Origin: Dactylonectria macrodidyma
Lineage: Eukaryota > Ascomycota > Sordariomycetes > Hypocreales > Nectriaceae
NCBI GenBank assembly: GCA_020744425.1
Contig: JAGMUV010000009.1
Coordinates: 1,488,001-1,552,000, forward strand
Length of the DNA: 64,000 bases
Reading direction: 5' to 3'
In this document: one piece after another, positions 20,049 to 31,934 of the stretch
Layout of the letters: each line of letters opens with the position of its first letter
Numbering within the stretch: position 1 is the stretch's first letter
Program-made: the position numbers and the translations under genes
The notes under the pieces: generated by a model
The model's database searches: none
What the model was told of the DNA's origin: nothing
The model's input: only the letters and a program-made list of their open reading frames with translations

Positions 20049-21875
20049 ATGGCTGGCCCTTCACCGTCACCGCATAAGCCGCGGCGCAAGACCAAGAAGT
20101 CTGGCATTGGCGCCGACAAACCCGCACGATCCGAGCCTCTCGTGCGAGCGCCCGCCTTCCCCCTGGCTGCCTTTCTCTGGCCTGCGCGCACCTCGTCGTC
20201 ACAATGGGAATTGCTGCCGGTGATTCTCATGGTGGTTGGGCTCTTTAGATGGGCTGCAGGGCTTTGGGGGTACTCTGGTAAGGAGGCGAAGATGCTGCTC
20301 ATGTTTGCTATTCTCACTAACCTTGGTTTTGCAGGTTTTCAGAAACCTCCCATGTTCGGCGATTACGAGGCACAACGCCACTGGATGGAGGTCACCACAC
20401 ATCTCCCGATCTCGCAATGGTATTTTCACGACCTGAGCTGGTGGGGACTCGACTATCCTCCCCTCACGGCCTACCATAGCTGGCTCTTGGGCAAGATTGG
20501 TGCCCTTATCGACCCATCATGGTTCACCCTCTTTGCTTCTCGAGGCTCCGACGATCCCAACCTGAAGATCTTCATGAGAGCTACAGTCATCGTTTCCGAG
20601 TACCTCATCTACGTTCCTGCCGCCACAGTGTTTGTGCGACGATACAGCCGGCTTCAAGGAGTAGCAAACTGGACATCCTCTGTTGCGTTGGTCGCAATCC
20701 TCATGCAGCCTGCGACCATCCTCATCGACCACGTTCACTTCCAATACAACACCGTTATGCTTGGATTCGTGCTCGCCAGCATGTCGAGCATGATTGCGGA
20801 GCGATACAAGTGGGCTGCCGTCTTCTTTGTAGGGGCTCTGGGATTCAAGCAAATGGCTCTGTATTATGCCTTCAGTGTCTTCTCCTACCTCTTGGGACGA
20901 TGCATCACTCCCCGAATTAACCTGACGAGACTCTTCGGCATTGCATTAGTTACTGTAATCGCCTTCGCTGTTTTGGTATTGCCTATTATTCTCGGCACGC
21001 TTTATGACGCAAGTCAAGGCATCGATTCGAGGCCAGAGTTCGATGGCCCGCCAGCGCCCCTTCCTTTGTTCCCAGGCATCACCGACTATCTCGATACCGA
21101 CTCCTACTACTACCCCGTTGTTGAGCAAGTGATCCAAATGATCCATCGTATCTTTCCCTTTGCTCGTGGGCTATTTGAGGACAAGGTTGCCAACTTCTGG
21201 TGCGCGGCCAATGTCCTTGTTAAGCTTCACCACTTTCCCGCTGCTCTGCTCCAAAAGGCAGCTCTTGCTGCCACACTCCTGGCCATCATCCCACCGAATA
21301 TTGTCCTATTTCTACGACCCCGAAAGACCGCATTGCCGTATGCCTTTGCTGCTACCGCTTGGGGCTTCTTCCTCTTCAGCTACCAGGTTCACGAGAAGAG
21401 TGTGCTGCTGCCGCTCATGCCCATGACGCTGTTGCTGGCAGGGAAGCAGGGTCTGGGCAAGGATATTCGAGCATGGGTGGGATTTGCCAACCTCTTGGGT
21501 GCATGGACAATGTTTCCCTTGCTTCGTCGTGTGGACCTTAGAGTTCCTTATACTGTGTTGACCATGCTTTGGGCATACCTTCTGGGTCTCCCACCGACAT
21601 CTTTCAGCGCATACTTCCAAGAAGGGCAATCGGCCTGGGTCCAATGGGGTACGGCGCTGCTGCATTGGTCGTTCTATGCGTTCATGGGCGCGTGGCATGT
21701 CGTTAACGAATTCGTTGTACCCCCTCTTGACAAGCCAGATCTTTGGGTCGTGGCTAATGTGGGTGTCGGAGCTGCTGGGTTCATCATCTGCTATTTGTGG
21801 TGTCTTGTGAGGTTGATTCAGGAAAGCGATTTCTTCTCCAGCAAGGGACAGACCAACAAGGCCAAGACCCAATAG
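20049..21875 (+). CDS. alg6: Dolichyl-P-Glc:Man9GlcNAc2-PP-dolichol alpha-1,3-glucosyltransferase (ALG6)
   Basis: Adds the first glucose to the lipid-linked N-glycan precursor in the ER lumen. Exons are 20049-20277 and 20335-21875, giving 589 aa. The 57 nt intron (GTAAGG...TTTGCAG) has a length divisible by three and no stop, so the unspliced frame stays open with 19 extra residues; splicing restores [20 protein letters not shown], the family sequence. I chose the ATG at 20049 ([10 protein letters not shown]) because open sequence further upstream begins with a non-ATG codon. Diagnostic motifs are the [15 protein letters not shown] loop, which separates ALG6 from ALG8, and [14 protein letters not shown]. 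More than ten hydrophobic spans are visible, as expected for this GT57 multipass protein. The C-terminus carries Lys residues. Confidence 0.95.
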   Translation: [608 protein letters not shown]

Positions 21876-24800
21876 AAGGGGCTCGCGAGATGCAACACAC
21901 GTGAGATGTAATGTATATTAGAAGAAACAACAATTAATCAAATGTACTGTACAATAGCCCTTTACTGTTCTTTGTACAAGTGAGAGCCAGCCTCCCTCTG
22001 GCGTGGGGATTTGTCATGACAACTTGACCCACGAAATGCTCGTTGGTTCAAGGCATGCATGATCGGGGACCTACTGCGGATGCTACTACGTAGAGATTAG
22101 AGAGCGAGGAAGGCGAGGTGAAGAGTATTCTCCTTGGGTATGGTGAGGACGTACGGAGCAGCAATACCATAGCCGAGAGTGGGCTTCAATGGGTGCTAAC
22201 ATCCAATCGCTTGCTCAAGATGGAGACGACAGGCCTTACTTGTCGGACGTGGCTGACATGGGTTCTGAGTAAGTTGGATATGCAGGGGATCATACTCTCA
22301 TTTACCAAGATGACGGCAACTTAGCCCTACGAGCGTGGGTTATCCTGACATCATAGGAAAGCACCGAGGCTGAACTTGGGTTTAATTGTCGTTGGGCAAG
22401 CCATCTTTGCTCTGCTGCAAAGTTGCCAACCATTCCCATCAAGTGCGGCTCTTACGTAGAACGCATACTTGAGACTCGTTTCACTTGTTCTTGTAATTGT
22501 TGGTTGCTGCCACAAGCGCAGAGAGGTGTGGCCAGTTGTTGGTACATATGTGAGTACCAATTGATGGCTCCGTACTCTCGACATAAATCAGTGCAGTGTG
22601 GGTTGGAAACCTAGCCACGAGTAAACTGCAGATTTCCCAAATTTCGTCTTCTGATGTGACTGTGACAGACACGTGTTCCGAATGAGTGCTATTCTACTCC
22701 ATAGCGTTGGAGGAAGCGTACCGTGGAGCCTACTAGGTCGGGATGGTTAGGCTGTCAGATCATGGCATGTGCTGCACGGACGCTCTGTAATACTGTAATT
22801 AAAAGAGATTCGGCAAGAGAAAAAAGTAAAGTCAAGAAAGAAAAGGATAGCAGAAATGGCACTTGGTTCATGGCTTCAACTCCCCATTGTGATTATTTCG
22901 CCTAAGGTACTTTCCTGATGCAGACACTGCAAGCTGGAGCACTCAACGTACCTACTAGTTCTACAGGGTCGAGGCCCAAAGAAGGAAGTTGTATCCAGTT
23001 GGAGCTATCGCGCAGGTACATACAGTAGTTCCTATAGTGCGTCTTCAACGCCTCCCGGGATTTTCCCTCCTACAGCAATCACCTACGTGTGTACGATGCA
23101 AACACACGCCTCTTTCTTCCCTCAGCTCCAAACATCCAGCCACCACATTTGATGCGTTGTGGGACAATGTCACCTGTGGGACCCGGTCGCCTCGACCATG
23201 CCTCATGTCTTAGGAACCAAGACCTGCGGCTTGCCAACTTGCTGCTGAGTTAGATCGCCACCCGCCACTCGAGGCTCGAGAGACACCACCCACAGGCACC
23301 GTGCCAAGACTGCCTCATGCAGGAATCCAGATCCATGCTCAGTACGCGGGCGAAAGCAAAGGCAAAAGCAAAGGCAAAAGCAAAGGCAAAAACACGAAAG
23401 GGAGTGAAGGAACGGAGCTGGAGGCAGGAAAGCGGGGAGACCACCGGAGGTGCAACCCTACAACAAAGACCCGGCCGGTCCCATTGGGGCCCGGGCTTTC
23501 CTGGACGGTGTATCCATCAATAGGAATCGCCCGACTCCGCTTGGATCTATTCGCAATGCCGGTTCATATCTTGTTTCGTTTGCTGTGTCTGCATGGAGCG
23601 CCCCGCCACGGGACAGTTGTCCAACAACCGACCAACGTGTTGACCTCCCTCCCTGTCTTGGGCCTTTTTGCTTGCTGTTCAGCCCGGGCTTCTTCGGCTG
23701 TGGGGAGATTTGCATGACAAGCACCGCAATGGGCCACGCTTCGCTCCGAATAATCACATGCGCCGCTCACTGCGGCCCCTGCTCACGACCTGCCTTGTCC
23801 GGTAGCATCGACGGGATTTGGATCCGATTCTGCGGAGTAGGTATTGTAGAAACCGATAGACGGAGGACATGCTGGGTAATGCAAACTACGCATGCCAAAT
23901 ACTTTGAGCGCAAGTGCCTCGGGCTCAAGCACAACCCACAACTAGCATTCCTTCCCTCTCCGAACTCCAGGATTCCACCTTCAACAGCGGCCGCCCCAAC
24001 AAGGTTTGCATACCTAGGCTGTGCTGCCCTTGCACTGTCTGTGTCGGGGGTGAGACCCTGGCTTGCAACCCGGGCTGGTGCTTACTAGTACCTTGTCATT
24101 TTGGACTATCTTTCCAGACGCAGAGAAAGTGCTGACTGTATCTTGAGACTTTGCTGACGGCGGCGGTCCAAGTTTCCCTCCTCGTCCAGATCCCCATGGC
24201 CATGGCTCGGGCCCGTTGCCATGACCGCCTTTGTTCTTGCTGTCAATGCCGCAAGCCTTCAAAGCCGTTTCGCTCACCGTGTCCTCGGTGGCTTGTGGTC
24301 TGGCCTGGATCACATGGTCTTCGAGTCCTGGGCATTCTTGATTGAACTTCCCAGTCCCATCTCATCCATCCCCAAGTGGGTTTTGGCCGACAAAGATTGG
24401 CTGTGACGCCTCTCCGATGATCGACAATTGCGGCACCAAGCGATCGATGTCTTGCTTGCGTGGCTGACTTGGGCAAGCGATACTTTGGGTTTCTTTGTCA
24501 GTGGGAAGGCCATGTCCTGCACCATAACGGGCCTTCTCTCGACGCTCGTGTTGGTTGCATCCTTCGACATGGATGGCTGCAACCCAGCAACAGCAATGCC
24601 CCAATTGGCCCTCGGATCCCCGTCATCCAGAGATGGATCCATCAACCACCACGACCTATTCTCAGCCCCCAAATGCTACTACGGAGTATGTCATTGTAAT
24701 CATCTCTTGGCTGTAATCCCCCCACCCCATCTTTGTCCAGCTCCGTGTACCCTGCTCGTAGTCTTCTAGCCTGACACAGTAAAAGAAAGAATACATTACC

Positions 24801-24938
24801 CGGCTCCCTTGTCCTCCGCTCTTCGTGCTCCGTTCTCCCCGGTCTGTTCATCTTTGCCGCTCCCACTGTCACTCCATCAGAAGGCCTGACTTGCCTTGCA
24901 GCTTCGAGACTTCTCTGAAGAGAGAGAGACCTGTGACA
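21876..24938. other. Gene-poor spacer of 3 kb
   Basis: No gene could be supported. Base composition is mixed. A 212-codon open stretch (23450-24088) begins at a non-ATG codon, overlaps several other open frames and has no recognisable domain. A 12-bp tandem repeat lies inside. The last 150 nt are the C/T-rich leader of the cupredoxin-type gene. Confidence 0.45.
23356..23391. repeat. 12-bp tandem repeat, three perfect units
   Basis: Three consecutive copies of GCAAAGGCAAAA, preceded by a degenerate unit. The repeat would read as alternating Ala-Lys in one frame, but no gene is supported here. Confidence 0.9.
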
Positions 24939-26442
24939 ATGCTACCCAGATCGCTCCTAGCCGTGTCCATCTTCCTTGTGGGAGCATGGGCACAGGAGAC
25001 GGACGAAACCAGTCGCCGTACGGCAGCAGTTGAAACAGGAACGGCGACGGATCCATCTGCTACAGCTGAATCAACTGCGGCAACGGACGCGTCTACCACG
25101 ACCGATGCTTCATCTACCGTCGAGGAATCCTCTACAGGTACCTCTACTGGAACAGGAGTTACGACACACACTGTAGCTGTTGGAGCTGTAAGTCGTCCTT
25201 ACTTGGTACGCCTTTGAATGACACTGACTGTCGCAGTCTGGACACAAGTTCACACCTTCCGAACTCACTGCAGACGTTGGAGACATCATCGAATGGCGAT
25301 TCTACCCCACGAACCATTGGGTCATCCGAGGCGATTTTGACTACCCGTGCATACCATATGAGTATATTGGCACCGACAGAACTGGCTTCTCAAGCGGCTC
25401 ACAGACCGTTCAAGCCATTACAGACGATGTAAGTCACGGCGCATTAGCACTTTGGAGGAGCAGTGATATTAATTCTTACCAGGGTCCTCGTTTCCGCGTT
25501 CGAGTCAACAACACTGATCCCATCTTCTTTTATTGTGGCGCTCCTGGGTCTTGCGTCCGATATCACATGATGGGTGTAATCAACCCGGTATGTATCTTGG
25601 TCTAGATTCTAAGGTGAACAAGATATTCTAATGTTGTTTCCAGGCCAGTAATGATACTCTCGACGATTGGCTTACCAAGGCCAACGATGTCGACTATCAG
25701 CTACGACCTGGCGACCCTTGGCCGACCGAGGAGGGCTTCGAGACCCCGACTGACGCTGCGACGACGGAGACGGGTGGATCATCGAACGACAACTCTGATG
25801 AAGATAATGACAACTCCAGCAAGGGCACTCATCTTGGGCCAGGCGCAATTGCGGGAATTGCCATTGGTGGCGTAGCCGTTCTCCTCCTCGGCGGTGCCAT
25901 GATCTACCTCTGTGGAAGAAGGGGCGGATTCGACAAGGCTTACCGCAAGAGCTTCCGCAACAGCGCCGCTCCGGAGCAGTTCCCCAACGTACAACCGCCT
26001 GTTTCCGAGGCTCGTTTCGACTCGCCGAGCCCGGCGGCGGGCAGCGGGTGGACTGCAAACAAACAACAGCCCAGCCCAATGTCAGCAGCCTTTACCCAAA
26101 GCCCACCGATGAGCCCTCACCACCCGTCATATGGTTTCCAGCCAGGATATAACCCGATGGTTGCTCAAGACGGCACAATTGGGTCGTACTAGTAAGTTCC
26201 GTTGTCTTGCTACACAGCGCCACTGTGTTTGCTAACCGTTTGACAGTAGCGACCATAACGCACACCAACTCGGAGTACCACTTCCAACCGAATCACCAAA
26301 GCCACAAGATCAAATTGCACCAGTGGAGCTTCCTGCTTCAGGAGATCCCGGAAACTCACCTCTCCCAGAGTACACCAACAACGGAACTCAGCGAACCTTC
26401 TCTTGGGCGGGCGAAGAGTCCGGATACCGCCCGTCAAAATAG
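24939..26442 (+). CDS. Extracellular serine-rich protein with cupredoxin domain and transmembrane segment
   Basis: Exons are 24939-25187, 25237-25428, 25483-25587, 25644-26191 and 26247-26442, giving 429 aa. A signal peptide (MLPRSLLAVSIFLVGAWAQ) is followed by a Thr/Ser-rich region to about residue 78, likely O-glycosylated. A cupredoxin-like domain follows (about 79-190): the start VGA-SGHKFTPSELTADVGD, then TNHWVIRGDFDYPC, FFYCGAPGSCVRYHMMGVIN. His, Cys, His and Met are at positions resembling type-1 copper ligands. An acidic Asn/Asp/Ser linker precedes a single membrane helix (GAIAGIAIGGVAVLLLGGAM) with a CGRR stop-transfer, then a Pro/Ser/Gln-rich cytosolic tail of about 150 residues. 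This layout resembles a wall-spanning surface protein; copper binding and a sensor role are inference. All introns are 49-56 nt. Confidence 0.85.
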
Positions 26443-27991
26443 GCGGGTGGATTGAGATGTCACAATAATCTAATACTAAGATATGTTCATCTGAGCATAC
26501 CTGGAGCATGGAGGTACAGGGAGTTTATGGGTTTTCTATTCTTCGCGCGACGTTCAATCGTCACAGGACACTGGTTTTTTTTTTTGTTCAATGCTGGGGT
26601 TTACGCTGCGTCTAGTTTATACGACAGCTGGGGATCGGCCTACAATGTGATGGGGATAGCGTCTGGTCTGGGGATTTTCTTTCCTTTGCCATACGTCTTT
26701 TGATAATGTACAACAATACTGTTGTGGCGTTGGGCTCGCATACATTTTACCTCACCGTTGAGACTACGTGGCACGTTGCGTCTCGCATATCGTGCAGAGT
26801 TTGTTGATGGACGAAGTAGCTTAGTAGACGAAGTTGAAGTACATATAGAACACATACTACATCCTCCGTGTTTACGACAACTGGTTCATGTGGCGCGCAT
26901 CTCATATCCTATCCTATCGGAATGTTTTGATGTTGAGAACCTCTCACAGCGACGGTGCCAGCGCCTCCCGCCGCCATGCGTCGGAGACTATGTTCTAGCA
27001 GCCATCGGCAGCATCGACGCAGGGGAAACGTGCGGCACCTTGCAACGGCAGATGGCACCAGAAGCTCCAAACAGGCGGCATGCTAAAGTTGGGGGCCACG
27101 AAACAGGTCGTGGCGAATGAGTTGGCCCATGGGACCTGACAGGGCTGATGTGATGCAGCACTCAGCATTCTTCACTCATACTGGTGGTGGTGGTGGTAGT
27201 GGTAGTGGGGGCGGTGCAGCAAAAGCAGAGAGGCTTGTTGGTGTGAACACTTGCTGCGGCTAGTACATAGTGTACCTCGGATACGTAGTCTACTGTGAGA
27301 GTTCTATATCTGGATTTTGGGGGCGGCTGTGTACGTGCCGCAAACGGGCATGATGAGTTTTCCCCTTTGTACTCTTTTTTTAAACACTCACCTATCGCAG
27401 GCATTACGCGTCTGTCGACTTACGATTCGAACGTCTTGAGGTATAATAGGGGAGGTTGGTTGAATGACCAAGTGGGATTGGGTGTCTTTGTTCTAGGATG
27501 CGTTGTCGCCCAAAAAAGATGAAACCAACAACGACATATCTGCGCAAGGCCACGAGAGTTGATCCCTTGCCCTAAAGTTTGATCTAGGGCTGAGTACAGA
27601 GTAAGTAACTCGCCGGGTGACTCTTCCGGCCCTGTCAAGTGCAGGGCCAACAATGGGATGAGGTGCCGTTGTGCCCACATTTACTGGTAGTAGGAAAACC
27701 CCCTGCAATAAATGAGAGCACACTGGACCAAGGAGCAGGTTGATGATCAGCAGTCAGAAGACATCCCGAATCGCAAATAGAAAGAAGCGCAACACTGAAA
27801 TGTTTCGAAGAAGCGTAGCCGTTTTAATTTTCATAAGCCGTATTTAAATGTCGTCCTCAAAGGGACCCCATCAAGCCATGTACACCCAATCCTCCCACGC
27901 CAAAGACATGTAAGAATCGTCGCACAACCTGCGCATAACTTCTTCGAAATTCGTGAGGCGTCGTAACCGTGCGATTCTCTAAAGAAGTCGC
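26443..27991. other. Convergent spacer with no supported gene
   Basis: About 1.5 kb between the cupredoxin-type gene and the ribosomal P2 gene. It contains a G/T simple repeat near 27183-27214 and an A/T-rich 3' flank around 26540-26720. No coding gene recognised. Confidence 0.45.
27183..27214. repeat. GGT-type simple repeat
   Basis: Imperfect run of GGT triplets grading into GGTAGT and G-rich sequence. No gene context. Confidence 0.8.
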
Positions 27992-28446
27992 TTAGTCGAA
28001 GAGACCGAAGCCCATATCCTCGTCGGACTCCTCCTTCTCTGTAGTGGTTGTTAGCATGTGCGATATTGCGAAATATGGGCGTAGTAAGTAGCATACCAGA
28101 CTCGGCCTTCTCCTCAGCAGCAGCCTCATCAGCGGCGCCACCAGCGGCAGCACCAGAGCCACCACCGCCACCACCACCGCCGCCGGAGGGAACGGAAGCG
28201 AGCTTCTCAGAGCCCTGAGCGATCAGCTATTGAAGTTGTTAGTTCTGTGCGCGTTGCAAGACGTCCCATTGTGCGTGAAGGGTATACCTCGTTGATGTCC
28301 TTGCCCTCAAGCTCGGAGATGAGCTTGTCGAGGCGCTCGTCATCGGCCTCAATACCGACGGACTCAAGGACGGCCTTGACGTCGGCAGCGGAGGGAGAGG
28401 TGTTTCCACCGAGTCCGAGGAGGAGGTAAGCGGCGAGGTGCTTCAT
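27992..28446 (-). CDS. 60S acidic ribosomal protein P2
   Basis: Forms the lateral stalk of the large ribosomal subunit with P0 and P1 and recruits elongation factors. Exons are 28446-28288, 28226-28097 and 28038-27992, giving 111 aa, the usual length. The N-terminal dimerisation domain reads [20 protein letters not shown] and ends with GKDINE; P2 rather than P1 is indicated by this [10 protein letters not shown] start and the LI(A)[10 protein letters not shown] segment. A Gly/Ala-rich hinge follows, and the invariant acidic C-terminus [13 protein letters not shown] is complete. Introns of 61 and 58 nt. The 5' flank is pyrimidine-rich and may contain a leader intron near 28450-28560, which I could not define. 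Confidence 0.97.
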
Positions 28447-29208
28447 TTTGTATGTGTTTTCTGTGGTCGAACTGTTAGAATCTCGTTTCTCTCGAAATAG
28501 CTGGATGCGACAATGGCAGTTGTTCTTGCGCGCGTCGATGGCAGCGTCGATAGGGAGAGGACTGACCTGGAATAGAGAAGAAAACGAGATTTCAATCAAT
28601 TTAACCGCAAGTTGGGCGGAGACTGAAGCCTTCGAGTTCGTAGTTGAACGTTTCGGTGTGACGAAGTAAAAAGTTCCTGTCGTCTCGGAACTTCAACGAC
28701 AATTTTGATCCTGTGGGCACCAAAATCCACTTTAGGCGAATGGTTAGGGCGGGGTGGTTTTTCGGAGAATACCCCTGCCGAGCGCCGAGGAGCTGGATGC
28801 ACCGCCACACCTTGAAATTGCGGTCACGTGTTCCAGCGCCGCACGCATTTGTGGCGTTCCCTGATTTCATCCTCCGCTTTGAAAGTTGGCCAGTGACGCT
28901 TCCTTTGTTCTTCACTGCCTCTACACGTTCCCACTTCTCTGGTATCGTGATCGCCTCGGTGTTCTCTACCTTGCTTGTGAGTTTCGAGTGTATCCGATCA
29001 CGTGAGAAGGTTCTATCGCCTCTGCGCCTGTCACCATCAAAACTTGACGGCTGTGCAAACGACAAAGCCCACACAGCCTGATACTGGAGTGAACGAGAAG
29101 GGGATCGCTCAATGACTCACGATTTACGCCCGAGGCTAGTTGCTCCTCTTTTGCTTTAAGGGAGCCGTTGACTCTTTTTTTACGACTTTTTGCCTTGCAG
29201 TGGATACA
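28447..29208. promoter_or_regulatory. Divergent promoter between ribosomal P2 and SPT2 genes
   Basis: Holds promoters and leaders for both genes in about 760 nt. Open frames across it are chance. Confidence 0.5.
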
Positions 29209-30439
29209 ATGCCGGTAAGTAATCCCCCGTGGAGTCAAAGTTCGAGGCCGTAGCAAAAGCTGACCGTGATGGGTCAAGATCGGGGACCTCCTCGCCCAGA
29301 TCAGTGGCGGCGATGGGCCGGCCTCCGCGCCCGCACCGGGTCTGTCGCGATCGAACACTCTGCCCAAGAGAAAAGCCGATGAGGACCTTCGCCTTAATAC
29401 TTATAAAGCGCCCCGGACAACGACATTATCGAGCACCGTGGCTCCACGGTCCGAGGCTGGTCGACCCCACCGCTCGGTTGAGACATCCGCTCCGCCTTCG
29501 AGATTCAGCCAACCGTCACGGCCACTCGACCGACCTAGCCCATCACAGCGACCTACGAATGGCACAAACGCCAGGCCCAGCGTGCTCTCCGCGAGACCGC
29601 TAAATGGAAGTAATCGGGTTCAGAAGTCTGTTCCCCCTAGCAGACCCTCCCCTGGACCATCGAATGCTCCTCTTCCGTCTCGAGCCGCGCCAAAAAAAGG
29701 ATCGTTTGCTGAAATTCTTGCACGAGGCCAACGTGCACAAGCTGTGATGGGTCAGGTCGGCAAAATCCAACACAAGAAGGTTGAGAAAGGTGCTGCTGCT
29801 CCTACTCCAAAAAAGGAGAAGGATGAGCCTAGGATGGACCCACGGGCTGCGAATAGCAAGAAACTTCCCCAACGACCATCGGGATATTCTGGTACTGCCA
29901 AACCTGGACAGAGGAACGGTATGGCAGCCAATGGCGGTCACAGAGATGGGCGTAATGGTAAGGCGGCGTTGACGAAGGCCGAGATTGCCAAGTCTGTGGC
30001 AGAAGAGGAGCGAGAAAAGAAATTCAAGAAAGCGGCCGCGGCAACAACAGGATACACCGGCACGGCGAGACCCAAACCTGGAAACTCTTCCAAAAAGCAC
30101 GATACCCCGCGAGGCGGCGCTCTCCTATCCCGTGCTCCTCGGCCAACAACCTCAAAGTCACGCTTAGACGACGGGTATGATGAGGATATGGACGACTTCA
30201 TCGATTACGATGATGAGGAAGAAGACGATCTCGGAGGCCCTCGCTACGACTACAATTCAGACGCTTCATCTGATATGGAGGCGGGCCTCGATGACATCGA
30301 CGGTGAAGAACGCCGAGCTGAATATATTGCTCGGCGCGAGGATATCGAAGAGGAGCGCTTGGAGCGCTCCCTGAAGGCCGCCAAGGAGGATCGCAAACGA
30401 AAGGCTCTCGAGGCCCTCCGTGGCGGCCGTCGCCGCTGA
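29209..30439 (+). CDS. spt2: SPT2 chromatin protein
   Basis: SPT2-family proteins bind histone H3-H4 and DNA and help maintain chromatin during transcription. The first exon is only 6 nt (Met-Pro, 29209-29214), followed by a 64 nt intron (GTAAGT...CAAG) and exon 29279-30439, giving 388 aa. Splicing creates MPIGDLLAQISGG, which fits fungal SPT2 N-termini. The middle is disordered and rich in Pro, Ser, Arg and Lys, with two similar segments, SGYSGTAKPG and TGYTGTARPK. The conserved SPT2 domain is at the C-terminus: an acidic run around DDFIDYDDEEEDD, a YDYNSDASSDMEAGLDDID block, then a basic helix ending RKRKALEALRGGRRR. No transmembrane or signal sequence. Confidence 0.92.
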
Positions 30440-31522
30440 TTCTTTACCCGCCAACACCTGTACTTGTCCCTCAGCTTCTTTGAACGACTTGTTTTTTTTT
30501 CCTCACACAAATCATATTGCGACAACGTGGCCACGGTCCAGACACTTGGGAATGGAGGCGTTTTAACGATACTTGACATCGTTCTCCTTTACTACTTTGC
30601 TTTGTTTGCTTTTACGACGGCGGCCACATTAGCGACGGAGTTGACATTTCTTCATTTTCTCCATCACAACGCACACAGAACACTCGCACTCACACAAATC
30701 AATTGGATACATGGCATGGCGTGGTCAACATTGGGAGGGAAGAAATGGGCTCCGGTTGGACCTGTGGACTGGGCTGGACATGGGCTTCGGGACAAAGGTG
30801 GGCGGAGGGGGTAGATAGAACTGGGGGCGGGGGGCAGCATCCAGAATGGCACTTTCTGAATCGAATTAATTTGAAGGGGAGATCGGTTTCTCTGCTTTAC
30901 TTAGCAGCATCACTACTCGTGCGCATGAAACTTGTCCAGATACAATTTCAGTCACTTACTACCTGAACATGATCCCCTTGAGATTGCCTATGTTAGAAAT
31001 AAGCCACTCCATTCTGGCAAGCGCAGGCTGCAGGAACTCACGAAATAGTTTGGCGACTGTTGTGGGACTTCGAGCGACCTCGAGACACTAGAATAGTGGT
31101 ATACAGTACTAGCATTTTTGGAAAAGGCGGTTTCTCGTCTCCTGGCTTAAGATATACTGCAACGACTGAACAAAGTGCACTGTAACAGAAGCTTTGTCTT
31201 GCGTTATTCTTTGTTTAATTGTTCCCCCCCGGACTAGGTAGATTGTATGCTGAAGCTCGACAAGGCGCTTGTGACGACTAATGAACAACAGTACTTTTAA
31301 CGTTCACTTCTGCTTTGAACTACTGGATTTGCTTCGCATACACTGAACTATTCGACAACGATTGTCTATAAATTGGATCTTTTCTTCATCCTTTAAATTC
31401 CTTCTTCTCTACTTTCATTCCTGCCACCATCCCAGTTTCCAGAACGCCACCAACTCGCACAAGTACCACAACACGACTGTGAAGGCACCACCTCCCAACA
31501 AATACAACGCCATAGTTCCGCT
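30440..31522. other. Spacer downstream of SPT2
   Basis: 3' flank of SPT2 followed by unannotated sequence. The final 130 nt, just before 31523, are C/T/A-rich and G-poor, resembling a fungal 5' leader. No other gene seen. Confidence 0.4.
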
Positions 31523-31934
31523 ATGACTTCTATTTTGGAAACCAAATTCCAACTCTCGAGTTGCTCCGAGAATCCAGATAATGCACTCAGCTTTTTTGTC
31601 AAGTATGTTGCCGATACCCGAACACTGACTGTTGGTGGCCCCGAGGGGATTTCATGCTACAATCAAGTGCCCTAGTGGCTGGGGGGAGGAAATTTTGACT
31701 GAGATTTCGGAGCCTCTCAGACAGATCTCCACCTTGTCTGCTGCTATGACCAGAGTGGATCCTAGTTCTTTTAGGGGAGAACGTGTGCAGCGGTGCGTGG
31801 TGCCTGTCGTGAAGGGTTTGAAGATCAACGCTACTGGATGTGTCTGCACGTTTTCCTTCCGATTCCAGAAGGATGCCCCGGTCCTGGCTAGCTACGGGAC
31901 CCATTCCAATGGCGCTGGGTATGAATTGTATTAG
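31523..31934 (+). CDS. Candidate small gene, unknown product, 112 aa
   Basis: Tentative model with exons 31523-31602 and 31676-31934 joined through a 73 nt intron (GTATGT donor, TGCCCTAG acceptor, a CTGAC branch-like element). Support is the G-poor, pyrimidine-rich leader right before the ATG, a good donor, and an 85-codon second exon open to a stop at 31932. The product starts MTSILETKFQLSS and ends SNGAGYELY, without signal peptide, membrane segment or recognisable motif. An alternative acceptor at 31645 gives a longer second exon with an intron of only 43 nt. It may be a lineage-specific gene or chance. Transcript evidence would be decisive. Confidence 0.4.

Noticed and set aside
23450..24088. 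212-codon open frame in the 3 kb spacer
   Set aside because: Begins at GTG, has no leader, motif or splice signal, and competes with several other open frames in the same G/C-rich stretch.
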